Of a stretch of DNA of 64,000 nt, positions 23,611 through 35,159 are shown piece by piece. Position 1 is the first letter of the stretch. Each line of letters begins with the position of its first letter. The stretch lies in assembly GCA_963082975.1 (NCBI GenBank), contig OY720346.1:69555267-69619266 (forward strand). Direction: 5' to 3'. Below the pieces are notes generated by a model that had not been told where the DNA came from, searched no databases, and worked only from the letters and a program-made list of their open reading frames with translations. The translations under genes and the position numbers were made by a program. This stretch comes from Labia minor (lineage: Eukaryota; Arthropoda; Insecta; Dermaptera; Spongiphoridae).

Positions 23611-24415
23611 TTAACTTAAAAAGGAGAAACAATAATAATACAACAAAAGGCCCTTTCCAAAACTTACCTTTCTCAATACATAATACAAAAGAAGAAAACA
23701 ACAAAAGGGACTTTGTCAAAACATTAAAAATAAATAATACAGATGTCCATAGTCCGCTTGTTTAAAAAAATATTCAAGAGTTGATTCTAGTATGTATTAA
23801 ATATATTCAATATATTAAATATTAAATATATTATTTTTGTTCTAAACGAATAGAGAATGGATTTTACATAAAATTTGTAATCATTTCACAAATTAATAAT
23901 ATAATAAATGACACATTGTGAATTGACGATAAAAATAAATATATTTCATTAGATCTTATTTTATTATACTAGCAAAAATTGTATAAATATATTTTTAATT
24001 TTCTTTCGAAATTAATTAAAAAATTTTAAAATATTTTAAATATAAAAAATATTGATACAATATCTAATACAAAAACGAGGCGGGATGCAAATATAATACA
24101 TTAATTAATAATAATAATCAAAATATTAAAATCCGTTTAAATAAGAAGTTTGAAAAAATGTTCAGGTCGCTCCCCTCCAACTAAATGACAGTCCTGATCG
24201 TATGTTCCATGCTGCGAATTAAATTTGGATTAAGCATCATAAATTCTAAAATAATAATTAAATAAATTTCAAATAACGATTAGATATTTATTAAATGAAT
24301 TACTAATAAATAATATTCAATCTAATGAAATAAAGAATCTCTATATATTATATACACGGTAAATGTATTAGAAAAAATAAAAAGCCATTTTTTTTTTATG
24401 AAGAATTTTGATTTT

Positions 24416-25047
24416 TTACTATCTCGCCAGAGATAGTATTGCGATCACGAAAATTTTCGATGTTGAGATTTTGATGTTTTTATACGTTTTGAAGGTTCCT
24501 GAATCATTTTCACTAAGGTTGAGAAAAATGTCTGTGTGTGTGTGTGTATGTGTGTATGTGTGTGTGTATGTGTGTGTGTATGTATGTAGGCAAGATTACG
24601 CAAAAACGGTTTGAGCTAGAATGATGAAATTTGGTACATGGACATTATTCAAAATTCATAGTTTTCTATCAACTTTTGAGAAATGTAGCTCAACCGGAAG
24701 AGGGTCATTACCTACAACGTTTTGATTTTTTTTCCTCTAAAGTGACCGTAAAAATAAAGATATATGTTTGATAATTTTTCACATGATTAAACATTGTATA
24801 AAACTGCTATATATAGAATTTCAGCTTGATTGATTCGCTGAAATTACCAGAATTAATTTTTTAACACTGCAAATCTCACGCGCCAACACGTGACGTGGTG
24901 CCATCAACAAAAAGCCAAACATGCGCTGGTTTAATATTTATTATTTATTATTTATAATTTATAATTAATTAAATTTAATTTAGATATAATATATTATGTT
25001 ATTTAATCCAATTCAAATTGCGAGATAGTCGAGTGGAGACACTCCAG
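24416..25047 (-). mobile_element. B element, copy B6
   Basis: Reverse-oriented, one of the best-preserved copies, with a perfect hairpin TACTATCTC-GCCA-GAGATAGTA, an expanded GTGTGTATG microsatellite (about 24534-24590) and CACGTGACGTGG. The frame at 24408-24614 is a translation of the hairpin and microsatellite. Confidence 0.88.
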
Positions 25048-25351
25048 CTAATTTAAATTATAATTTCTGACTTTTGATTGATTACATTTAAAATCATTTT
25101 AAAGTTATAATTTCGTCTTTACAAAGAGAGATAAAAAATTAATAAAATCAAAATATTGAAAAAATATAATAGGGAGGTAGAAAAAAGGTTCAAACTCCCC
25201 TCTTCTTATTTTTACTTAACGGGTCTTCTGATTGGTTGCCTGTTTCGACACACCTTTTTTCGACTTAAACGCCACCCTCAATTTCCTTCAGCTATCATTT
25301 GCTCTCTGCATCTCACCAAGTCATCATTAGCACTCTTGCTAACTGAGTGTA
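25048..25351. other. Mixed-composition spacer
   Basis: Between a B copy and a G repeat; includes ATTGG (inverted CCAAT, about 25232-25236) and a pyrimidine-rich stretch. The 71-codon frame at 25156-25371 runs into the G repeat and is not a gene. Confidence 0.3.
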
Positions 25352-25570
25352 TTTTACCACGTTTTTCTTAGCTTGCTTTCTTGTTTGTTTGTTTGTTTAT
25401 TTATCTGTTCGGGTCAAATCTTGCAATCGAAATTTCGACCACTTCCAGTCATCCAATCGCTCTGAAACTTTTCAGAGTAATGTATTCTGGATGACAATAC
25501 AATAAAATAACACATTCGTAGCTTGCAAGTGTTTAATTAGAGCATAATTAATGAATATAATTTTGTATGG
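25352..25570 (+). repeat. G repeat, copy 2
   Basis: Same sequence as 23409-23610 but with an expanded TTTG run (GTTTGTTTGTTTG at about 25382-25398). Both copies end near GCATAATTAATGAATAT. Confidence 0.78.
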
Positions 25571-25916
25571 GAAAATCAAAACAAAAAGTGTAAATATTTA
25601 AATTTGAAAAAAACCGTTAAAAACCCGTTAAAAGAATAATATAATATGTATAATATTTAAAATGTAAATAAATTTGAAAGAAGGTATATTAATGTTTTGT
25701 ACTGTAATTTAGAAAACAAAATTTAAATTTATGATGAGTTTTAGGCAATAAAGAATTAAAATATGACAAATTTAAAAATTTCTCTTTATAATTCAATTTA
25801 AATTTATTACTTTCAGGATAATAGTATTTCATGACTATTAAAGTCAATCAAAAAACTTAAAAGTAGTATAGGTCAAGTGAAATCGATTGCAATATATGAA
25901 GACTAAAAAGTAGAAA

Positions 25917-26772
25917 ATAATACTTTATATAAAAAAAAAACTTTTTTAAAAAACCACGTTTTTAACGCACTAAAAAGAAGAAAATAATTTTTCTGAAACC
26001 CCATAGGTACTGACATTACAAACAAGAGATATGATTTGAAGAAAATTTTCTATAACGTAAAACGTGGGGCGCAACTATGGCTAAAATATTCTGTATCGTA
26101 TAAAAATTTATAAATAAATGTTATTAGGTACAAATTAATAGGATAAATGAATTCATATTTTAATTAGCTTCAAAAAGTAAAGCTTATAACTTATCGAAAT
26201 TTTTAAAAGAGGTAAATTTAATTTATGAAAAGATTACCTTTAGATTACTAATAATATTCACTTTTAAAAAATTCTGATAAAAAATGACATCCTAACAATA
26301 TTCTGGTAAATAATATAAGAAATTTAACTTGAAGAAATCTAAAACTAAATTTTGCTACTGCAAAACTTCTAGCAAATATTTAATATTTATGTTAATAAAA
26401 TTTCTAAAGTGTAAATTGAAGATGTTTATTTAATATTAAGGAATTAATTTTCCAAAAAAAATTTACATTAATAAAAGTATTCTGTTGGATTACTAATAAT
26501 ATTCCCTTTTACAAAAAGTCTGGTAAAAAATATAAAACTTAAAATATAAATCCATGGATATTGAAATAAATTAATCAAAGAAATTATATTGCATTTAAAA
26601 AATTTATTATTATTTGCGCCCCACGTTTTACGTTATAGAAAATTTTCTTCAAATCATATCTCTTGTTTGTAATGTCAGTACCTATGGGGTTTCAGAAAAA
26701 TTATTTTCTTCTTTTTAGTGCGTTAAAAACGTGGTTTTTTAAAAAAGTTTTTTTTTTATATAAAGTATTATT
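25917..26772. repeat. Long near-perfect inverted repeat (~158-bp arms)
   Basis: Left arm 25917-26074 and right arm 26614-26772 are reverse complements with almost no differences (landmarks ACCCCATAGGTACTGACATT and GTAAAACGTGGGGCGCAA). The ~540-bp spacer is A+T-rich, with a weakly repeated GATTACTAATAATATTC motif at about 26242 and 26490. Looks like a recent long-TIR element or duplicated palindrome; no transposase. Confidence 0.85.
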
Positions 26773-27966
26773 TACATTTAAAATATCAGTTAACCGGAAG
26801 TAGCACTTTATTCTATATATATATATATAAATGTTACCAAATATCAAATTTGACACCAATAAACTAATACGAACTGGCTCTTTATCAATAACAAGTTTAC
26901 ACATTCTAAATATTCATTCACAACTCTTTATACCTATTTATATGCGGGAAAGTCTAGGGGAGGACACTCCCGCTTATTTTTATTTGTATTAAAATAATAT
27001 GATAAGATATATGATGACCTCGTATATAATATAATTGAATATATTTATGTATGTTTTATGTTATTTGTTTTAGAAACTATTAAATATCTTAATTGGATAG
27101 GTTTAATAAAGAGTACCTATACAAATTGCGTCTGATTTGTTTTATTTATTCCAGTTGTGTTACTCAGAGACGCTGACCCAAGTGAGCAAGAGAGGCCAGG
27201 GTCGTGGCGCCATCAAGAGAAAGGACCTCCTATCCATCATTTTAGAATTGCCATAAAAAATGCTTAACATTTCAAATATATATTTGTTTTTTAAAATAAG
27301 CCGAATCTACTTTACATTTTTACGATTTTCATTAAATCAAATATTATCTATGAAAAAAAAATATTTATATTAAATTATTATTTTAATTGAAAAGATAAAA
27401 TATTATTTTAGTTGAATTTAAACTATTTATTTATCTTTTTACAATTAATAAAATATATTTATAATATAATATATAATTCATATAATATTTATAATAAAAA
27501 TTTTTAATGATTTAATTTTGCTAAAGAATAAACTTTACTTTTTATTTGAAACAAATCTTAATTATTAAAATTTACTTAATGAAAATATCTAATATACTTA
27601 TATACATATAAATATTTAACACTTTTCTATACTATTTATATTTAGCATTTGGAATTTAAATCTAGAAAATTATAATTTTTAAAAATCAGCGATATAATGA
27701 TAACCGATGATAAACTAGCATTAAATGTTTGACATTAGATCCACCCTCTCCGTTAAATCTTACAGGTGGAGGTGAAAGGATTACTGAAATATTAACCCTT
27801 CTCTCTCCAAGGTTCACTTATTACTTATTCTCGATTCAGGAAGTGAACAGACTGCTTAAAATTTCCTATCAATTGATAATTTGAAATTGCACAATTTTTA
27901 AGATTTAAAACAAATAAAATTAATCGATTACTAAATTATTAAAGCTTTGGTGGCTGTTTTTATTTA
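26773..27966. other. A+T-rich DNA with a small G+C-rich patch
   Basis: 26935-26975 contains GCGGGAAAGTCTAGGGGAGG...CCCGC. A patch at 27160-27240 reads GAGGCCAGGGTCGTGGCGCC in part. Another at 27740-27850 is C+T-rich. No gene or known repeat recognised. Confidence 0.3.
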
Positions 27967-28210
27967 TAAGGGAATTTTGTAAATAAAACCACATATTGAT
28001 ATTTTTTATTGTAAATTTATTCAAAAAAATACACAACGTTTCGATTGCTATTTCTGCAAGAGAATTTTGTAAATAAAATATATTGATATTTTTTTATTGT
28101 AAATTTATTGCAGAAGTAGCAATCGAAACGTTCTGTATTTTGGTATTTTTTTTTGAATAAATTTACAATAAAAAATATCAATATATGGTTTTATTTACAA
28201 AATTCCCTTA
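27967..28210. repeat. Palindromic MITE-like element
   Basis: Arms 27967-28058 and 28109-28210 are near-perfect inverted copies (TAAGGGAATTTTGTAAATAA at the outside, GCAATCGAAACGTT inside). The centre holds a third, partial copy of the arm in direct orientation (GAGAATTTTGTAAATAAAAT). Confidence 0.85.
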
Positions 28211-28224
28211 TGAATCGAGTAAAT

Positions 28225-28500
28225 CAGCAATTCTCAACCTGTGGAGCGCGTCCACTAAAGGGGGAGGGGGGCTGGGGGGAGGGGAATATACAAAAATATA
28301 TATTTTAAAAAATTAATTAACTGACTGAAAGAAAAGTACACTTACACGTAGAAAAACTCTTGTTTTGTTAATTAATTATAAATACTATAAAAATAGAATC
28401 CAAAATTCTCAAAATATATATATTTACTTGTATACATTTACATTTCAAGGAAAATTATAATTAAAAATTGAGAAGTGATACTGAAAGGTTGAAAAGGCTG
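28225..28500 (+). mobile_element. hAT-type MITE
   Basis: Ends CAGCAATTCTCAACCTGTGG and, reversed, CAGCCTTTTCAACCTTTC. Poly-G/A patch GGGGGAGGGGGGCTGGGGGG just inside. Flanks GAGTAAAT and AGGTACAT agree at 5 of 8 positions, so the duplication is eroded or misplaced. Confidence 0.68.
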
Positions 28501-28993
28501 AGGTACATCAATCATAAAAAAAAAATTAAATTAGAGAAAGAATGGTCTCATACAATCTCTTGAACATCGTATAAATTCTTAATTAGATATTCTCATATCC
28601 TTGACAGTATAACTCTCTTAAAGAAAATAAATTAAATTAATCTGATTTATATATCAAAGCTCTAAACTCTTTGATATTTTGAGAGAATAATTATATTCAT
28701 TTTAAATTCGAAATTTCTTGTAATCATATATTATATATAGAATATAATAACTATATATAAAAAAAATTTAATTGATTATCTAATTTAATTGAGCCTATTT
28801 ATTCGTTATTTACTAATAAATAACATAAAAAAATTTCTTTTTTTAATTATTTAAAGTAAACATACTACATATCTAAAGCTATTTATTTGCTATTTAATAT
28901 TTTAAACTTAATATTTAATCTTGAATCTTAATTATTTATATTTTGTAAATTGTAATTCAAACTTGCCGGAGATCCCTCCTTCTATTGATTTGT

Positions 28994-29100
28994 CCAATCA
29001 GAGATCGCGAATGATGTCATCGGCAACCAATCGCAGAGCTGCTGTATGACGCCATACCCTGAAATAGCAATTGCGGTGAGTCATGGGATATAAGCCTGGC
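28994..29100 (+). promoter_or_regulatory. Jun/Jra proximal promoter with AP-1/ATF sites
   Basis: A G+C-richer block directly upstream of the gene. In order: CCAAT at 28994-28998; TGATGTCA at 29012-29019, the reverse complement of TGACATCA, the jun1 autoregulatory site of mammalian c-jun; CCAAT at 29027-29031; TGACGCCA near 29047; consensus AP-1 site TGAGTCA at 29077-29083; TATA-like GATATAAG at about 29087-29094. The motifs are seen directly. Positive autoregulation by Jun/ATF dimers is known for mammalian c-jun and is inferred here. Confidence 0.75.
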
Positions 29101-29215
29101 TGCTTTTCTACTCGAACGCATACGTGAGTTTGATGCCGTGTTGTTCGTTTGTATAGTTTCACTACATATATTATTGTGAATTGGATTTTCTTGTTTATTT
29201 GTGTTCATATGTGCT

Positions 29216-29512
29216 ATGGTACGCAATATCAAAATGGAGCCTACATTTTATGACGAGCATCAGTACACTTCCAATCCTCCAAGGGCTGGTGATGTGTCTC
29301 AATTAAAAAGAAGTCTTACTCTTGATCTCAATTCTGCATCACGGATGGGCGTTACGAATGGTCCAGCTGCGAAAAGATCTAAATTGTCAGCTGCTCCTGT
29401 TCTCTCTTCACCAGATTTAAATATGCTAAAATTGGGTTCTCCAGAACTCGAAAAGTTAATTATTGCCCAACAAAACGGAGTAGTCACGACAACGCCCACG
29501 CCAACCACTCAG
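29216..29512 (+). CDS. Jra: Jun/Jra exon 1 (coding part)
   Basis: Codes residues 1-99 and holds the N-terminal motif, the delta-like docking segment and the JNK-target Ser/Thr-Pro sites. It ends ...PTPTTQ at a CAG|GTGATT donor. The open frame runs past the donor with residues that look nothing like Jun (VIVKSFF...), which supports splicing here. The 5' UTR probably starts near 29115-29125, about 25-30 bases after the TATA-like box. Confidence 0.93.
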
Positions 29513-30941
29513 GTGATTGTCAAATCATTCTTTCATTTGACGTTGATAATCATATTATTTTAAAATATTTTTATCGACGTTCTAGAATAGTATTTATATC
29601 TGTCATATCTTTTATCATGTTGACAAACATTTGATTTAAAATTTAACGTTTTTACACACACGCACACAATTGTATATCAGAATCAATAAATAAATATAAA
29701 TAATTATAAATAAATATATAAATATTGAATTCCCTTATGAATTTATGAAATTTTTTATAATATTAAGGGAAAATCAAAATTACATGTTCACTAGATATTC
29801 ACTTTATTAAATTATATTATTTTTTTTTTTGTTTTTTTTTTTATTAATAAAATTATTAATACTTTATTATATATTCATTAAAATTTAAGACTGACATATA
29901 TTCTTATGTTTTGCCTTGATTTGTCTCTGAATTAATTATCTAAAAGTTTATTAAATTCTTTTTGAATATATATTACATAATATCCTTTAAAAGTTATGTC
30001 TTAGAATAAAGCAAGTATTTTTTGCTAAATGTTTAACCTTCAAATTTATGATTTGATTTTCTAGAATTTTCATTAAGTAAATTATTTTAATTATAATTAA
30101 TATATAGATTATTTATATAAAATTGTACATTTTTACTAGTGACACAATTATTATATTCATCTTGTATAAAAATAAATAGTAAGATCTTTCAACAGATAAC
30201 TTAACAATAAAAAATGAAAGTAATTTATTTTTTTTAGAGTTAATTTCCTTTTGTATAATATATGTGTTTTAAATTTACATACAAATAAATTAAATATTAT
30301 TTTTTTCTATTTTAGATCTTATTTCCTCGAGATGTCACTGAAGAACAAGAAATCTATGCTCGTGGATTTGTAGAAGCATTAAATGAACTTCATGGTGGAA
30401 GTGATTCAAGTCAAGGAGCAAGTGGTGTCCATTCCGTCGAACCTATTACATATACTCAATTAGAACCCAGTAATCAACAATCTTATGCACCAAACAATGC
30501 TGCTTTCTCCATACCTAATAACCAAATTGTTCAGGTAATTAATTTATTCGTGTTTTGATATTATGTTTTAATCATTGTTTTTTTTTATTTTATTTTTAAT
30601 TCTAATATTATTTTATCAATTCTTTGTAGGTGAAGGATGAACCTCAAACAGTACCAAGTCTTGGAAACTCACCACCATTATCACCTATCAATATGGAATG
30701 TCAAGAAAAAATTAAATTAGAACGAAAACGGCAACGTAACAGAATTGCCGCAAGTAAATGTCGTAGACGTAAACTTGAACGTATCTCACGTCTTGAAGAT
30801 AAAGTTAAAATACTTAAGGGTGAGAATTCGGAATTAGGAACTGTGTTACACCGACTGAAGGAACAAGTGTGCCAATTGAAAGAACAAGTGATGGACCATG
30901 TGCACAATGGCTGTCATATTATTTTAACTACGCAATTTTAA
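29216..30941 (+). CDS. Jra: Jun-family bZIP transcription factor (AP-1 subunit), three coding exons
   Basis: Predicted 275-aa nuclear DNA-binding subunit of AP-1, made by joining 29216-29512, 30316-30534 and 30630-30941. All junctions are phase 0 with CAG|GT donors and TAG acceptors. In order: N-terminal METTFYDD-like motif (MEPTFYDE, from residue 7); a delta-like JNK-docking segment ([10 protein letters not shown], near residue 35); the JNK phospho-acceptor region with SSPDL, GSPEL and TTTPTPT; an [12 protein letters not shown] block; KDEP; then a basic region ([11 protein letters not shown]) and a leucine zipper with five heptad leucines followed by Val. The C-terminus ([10 protein letters not shown]) resembles vertebrate c-Jun (GCQLMLTQQ). 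Length fits Drosophila Jra. The ATG at 29216 matches the MTAKMETTFYDD start of c-Jun and has G at -3 and +4; an in-frame ATG at 29234 is the alternative. Function is known from the family: it dimerises with Jun or Fos proteins at TGA(C/G)TCA sites downstream of JNK. Confidence 0.95.
29513..30315 (+). other. Jun/Jra intron 1
   Basis: 803-bp GT-AG intron, A+T-rich, with a T-run around 29820-29842 and a pyrimidine-rich 3' end. No ORF, recognised repeat or RNA gene was seen in it. Confidence 0.9.
30316..30534 (+). CDS. Jra: Jun/Jra exon 2
   Basis: Codes 73 residues (about 100-172), from [12 protein letters not shown] to NNQIVQ, between a polypyrimidine-TTTTAG acceptor and a CAG|GTAATT donor. The start matches c-Jun [26 protein letters not shown]. 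The rest is Ser/Gln/Asn-rich and unlike c-Jun, as is usual for this linker. This exon is too short and lacks a start codon, so an ORF scan misses it. Confidence 0.93.
30630..30941 (+). CDS. Jra: Jun/Jra exon 3, bZIP domain
   Basis: Codes the last 103 residues and the TAA stop. It opens with VKDEPQ (the first codon is GTG but it is internal). [22 protein letters not shown] leads into the basic region [13 protein letters not shown], which carries the NxxAAxxCR DNA-contact residues. The zipper leucines lie seven residues apart in the order of c-Jun ([37 protein letters not shown]). Intron 2 is only 95 bp. Confidence 0.95.
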   Translation: MKDEPQTVPSLGNSPPLSPINMECQEKIKLERKRQRNRIAASKCRRRKLERISRLEDKVKILKGENSELGTVLHRLKEQVCQLKEQVMDHVHNGCHIILTTQF

Positions 30942-33486
30942 TTATTTATTTAAATATGGTTTTCCTTAGTGGAAAAAGGTTAGAGAGAGAAATCGTCGCT
31001 TTGACGAACAAAACAACTAGTCAAGCGCGCTGGGCGCGTGCAATGAGCGCTTTTTATTTTATTTTCTTAAAGGGCAAAGCCTATCTAAAATATGTCGACA
31101 AAATATATAAAAACAAATTGTTAGTTATAGCTAAAGTAAAAACCTGAATTTTCTTTCGAGGTTTCTTTCATATTATTTAATAATTGACCTATAATGAAAT
31201 AGGATTCTCTTTAACAAGAAATTATCAATTTATATTTAATTTTATTATATTTATTATTTTTTTTATTTTTAAAATTGACATTTGTACATTTGGTTGATTA
31301 ATTTTTTATCTTACAACATTACCCAAAAAGGGCTTTTATTAATTAATAACAGTATCATCCAAGAATTATATTAGCAAATGAAACTTGTTGAATTTTTTTT
31401 TCATTTTATGGTCAACACAATGAATCTCTAACAATTTTCAATTAAGGAATCTCGATTGGAATTCGAAGAGCAAAAATTTATATCCAAGCGTGGTGGTTTT
31501 CTTTGAATGGTTATTTCCCATTCAATTTTTAGTGACAAATAAATAATTGTGCCTTCCACACGTCTTGTTTATAAAATAACTTTTAACAGGAACGGAACAC
31601 TTAATTAATTTAAGAGTCCATATAATTTTTATAATATTGATCTATATTTTTTCTTTTAAATTACATAAATTTACATTTAAAAATATTAAATCACAGAGGC
31701 CTTTACAACTAGTATTTAGAACAAAGATATTGTCATATAAATTTTTAAAAAAACCGACGTATAAATATGATATGCTTTGAAGGACGAAAAGAAGCTTGTA
31801 AATATATTAATATATATAAATTATTGATATATAAGATTCACATAAAAATATATATATTATATATATATATATAAATAGTCTATTTATATATATTCACATA
31901 GATATATCTATAATTCCATTTCTAAAAAAAACAAAATCGAATAAATTTAAAAAAAAAATGTAAAAACTGAAACTTCTTTTGAGAATGATCAGTTTTGTGT
32001 GTTTTCATATTATAGATTCTGTCGAATCTTTGATTCTTTTAAAAAAAAGCTATGTTTTTATTTTTGAAAAAAATAAATAAATTAATCTTTATATAAAAGA
32101 GAAATATGAATTTTTATTCTTTTTGAAGAATCACTATTAATCCTTACCTATGTTCCTTTCGTTTTTTTTAAATAAATATAAACTACAAAATACTTATTTT
32201 ACATGTTTTTTTGAATATTATTTAATTTGACTATCTATTTATTGACATCTTATATTTTCAAGACCTATCAAGAAATAACTTTCCTTTGTCAATTCTTCAT
32301 TTTCAGTTGATCATTCAAATATTTTAAATTTAATTACAATAGAATAAATTGTTTATTTATACTCTTTGTATATCCCTTTGTACATGATTTCTTTTCTTTT
32401 TTATTTACTTAATTAAACTATAAAAATACTATTTAAACATTACTTAGAAATTAATAAATTGTTTTAACTAGAGCTATAAAAAACCAATAATTATTTTTTT
32501 ATATGAATGAATAATATATTTATGATTGGGTTTCATAATTATTTATTAAAGCTCACTATTGATAGATTTGCTTAATATTCTTTGAATTTAAATTAAATTA
32601 TTTTTATTTTAGGTTGGAAATAATTTAATCAATAAGAAATATAAAATTAAACTAAAATATCAAACTCTTTTATAAGTGAAATTATTTGTTTACTTTGTTA
32701 TTATCATTTCAAATCATTTTTTTCCTCCTTAATTATTCTTGTCAATAATTTTCTTTTCAAATCATTAATTCAATCTTTCCAGGTGTACCTGTTAATTTTT
32801 TTCCATTCGTCCGGGTGTGTATTTGATTTTACATATTTTTTCTATGTTACATACCTAAGTGAGATTAATAATAATCCCCTTCCGGCATTCCTAAGTCTAA
32901 ATCCCAACTTATCATACTTTCTCAATTCATTATAACATACATTACTAAGCAATATATACATTCGATTCATTTCATATTCATAGAATGTTTAAGATGCAGT
33001 TTCAGTCATTACCCTCTCATGGTTAATCAATTCCTTGGCAACAATTTGTTTTGTACAGTTTAGGGTCCTCCTTTCAGGCCCTATCGTCATATATTCCTTG
33101 GTATATTTAAATTTCCTCAATTCTCTCATCTAAAGAATTAATTTAATAAGATAAAATCATAGAATAATATTTTTTTAATATAAATGAATACTATATAATT
33201 TTTTTTATTCATTGTAATATGTTAAAATGTTTGTTTTTTTTAGTTTTGAAAATAAGTTTTTAAACCGATTTAATTTTTAGCATATTTTCAAATAAATGTT
33301 ATAATTGTATCCTTTTAGAATAATATATATAAATTCATAATTATTATATTTAGACTTTTCTCAATTTATGGGACGCCTAAAATGTTTTTATATTGAAAAA
33401 AAATTTAAATTTTATACTAAATAAATTTAGGAAATTTATGAATTACTTCTTTAGTAGATAAAAAAAAATCTCTTCTAATAGAAATA
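30942..33486 (+). other. Probable Jun/Jra 3' UTR and downstream DNA
   Basis: No convincing second gene. The first ~200 bases after the stop are fairly G+C-rich for the window (31010-31060) and probably belong to the 3' UTR. AAATAAAT near 31538 could serve as a poly(A) signal, but the true end cannot be fixed. ATTTA-type AU-rich motifs are common, as in many jun transcripts, though they are uninformative in such A+T-rich sequence. The stretch ends at the Helitron-like element. Confidence 0.4.
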
Positions 33487-33598
33487 TCTATATATATAAA
33501 AAAAGGTTTTTGTCTGCACATTGCTCAGAATTTAAAAATTTTTGCATATCTTCGCGTTTCATGACCTCTAGAATCCAAAAGTGACTTTAGAATTTTTC

Positions 33599-33600
33599 AC

Positions 33601-33675
<75 letters not shown>

Positions 33676-33676
33676 C
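33599..33676 (+). repeat. (GTCT)n microsatellite in the Helitron
   Basis: About 19 uninterrupted GTCT units. Confidence 0.97.
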
Positions 33677-35159
33677 GGAAAATTACTATTTTATAGACTC
33701 AGAATTGGCTGAACCGATTTCTTTGAAATTACATCACAATATTCTTATATACCTCTAGAGTAACATAGGCTATAAATTTTATTAATATCTTATCAATAAC
33801 CGCAGAAATTAATTTTTTAAAGTTTATATAATTCTCCGTGTTGTTCATTCAAGAGCAGCTCGCGGCTCACTGTCGGCCTAGCGGAATCATTTCAAACAAT
33901 GAATTATCATAGAGATTCCCAATCGAAGAATTATTATAATATTTCCCTTTTTATTTTAAATTCTAATATACAAATATCAATTCAATTAAATAATTTATTC
34001 TAAAAGTTCTCAATTTAATTAAAATATTTATTAGATCATATTTTTATCTTAAATTATTTTTTATTTAATTGAATATTTCTTCTTTTCTATAATAATATAT
34101 AATAATATATAAATTTTATCATTGAATAATAAAAAAAAATATTATTTAACCTGAATTAAAATGACTGAATTATATTATCTTTGTTTTTTATTTTAATTTA
34201 ATTACTCTATTATTAATTACTAAATATATATATATTATATAAAAATTAAAATATGATGATATAAAGTTGTTTTAAATTTTTGACATTTTTAAATTGGGTA
34301 TATTTTTTAAATTTATTAAAATGTCTTTTTTATTTATTATGTTTAAAAGATTCATTTTTATTATGTGATATTAATAAAAAATAACGAAGTCGAATCATGT
34401 TGCACATAATTAAATAACAATTGCCAAACAAAGAATATAATATTTTTTTAAATTCTTATATTTAAATATCATTTCAATTAAATAATTTATTCTAAAAGGT
34501 CTCATTTTAATGCAATTTATAATTTTCTTCTAATTCAGATTTAGGACAAATCGTACAACATTATATCAAATCTCGCTAAGAACATTCAATATTTTTGTAC
34601 ACAAAATATTCAGAGTATTGGCTAAGCGTATCACTCACAATCAGTTTATATTGAAATTTATATAAATTAACAAAGTAAAAATTTTTATTTGTTTAAATTT
34701 TATTATAATGAATCAAAAAAAATTAAATATATAGATCACATGATTAAGAGAAGCAAAAAACTTAATAGAAAATAACTGTTGGATGGAGGTCGGACATGAC
34801 AGAAACTGTAAGCGAAATCTTCATATTGCGACGAATAATTTTCAAATCCCCTAGCACCACTTTTAAGGAAAATAACTATGATCTAAAAAAATTAATAAAT
34901 GAACTTAATAATAAAAAAAACAAATAAATCAATTAATTTAAATTAATACTATTAATGAATGTATATATTGGTCATTTATCTATAGTTTTATACCGTTAAT
35001 TTTTATAAATTATCTCAAGTCTCTATTTTTGCATTTTCTCAAGTTTCATTATAATTAAAAATATTCAATAATAATCTAGCAATGAAAATAAAATACCAAA
35101 ATGTAATGATCAAGAAATATTATACTCTATTTCACTATTATAACATATACAATACTTAA

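Noticed and set aside
29299-29508. Antisense frame across Jun exon 1
   Set aside because: Shadow of the conserved Jun coding frame.
30869-31147. 92-codon open frame overlapping the end of Jun
   Set aside because: It is out of frame with the bZIP domain and uses 3' UTR sequence; no start context or family match.
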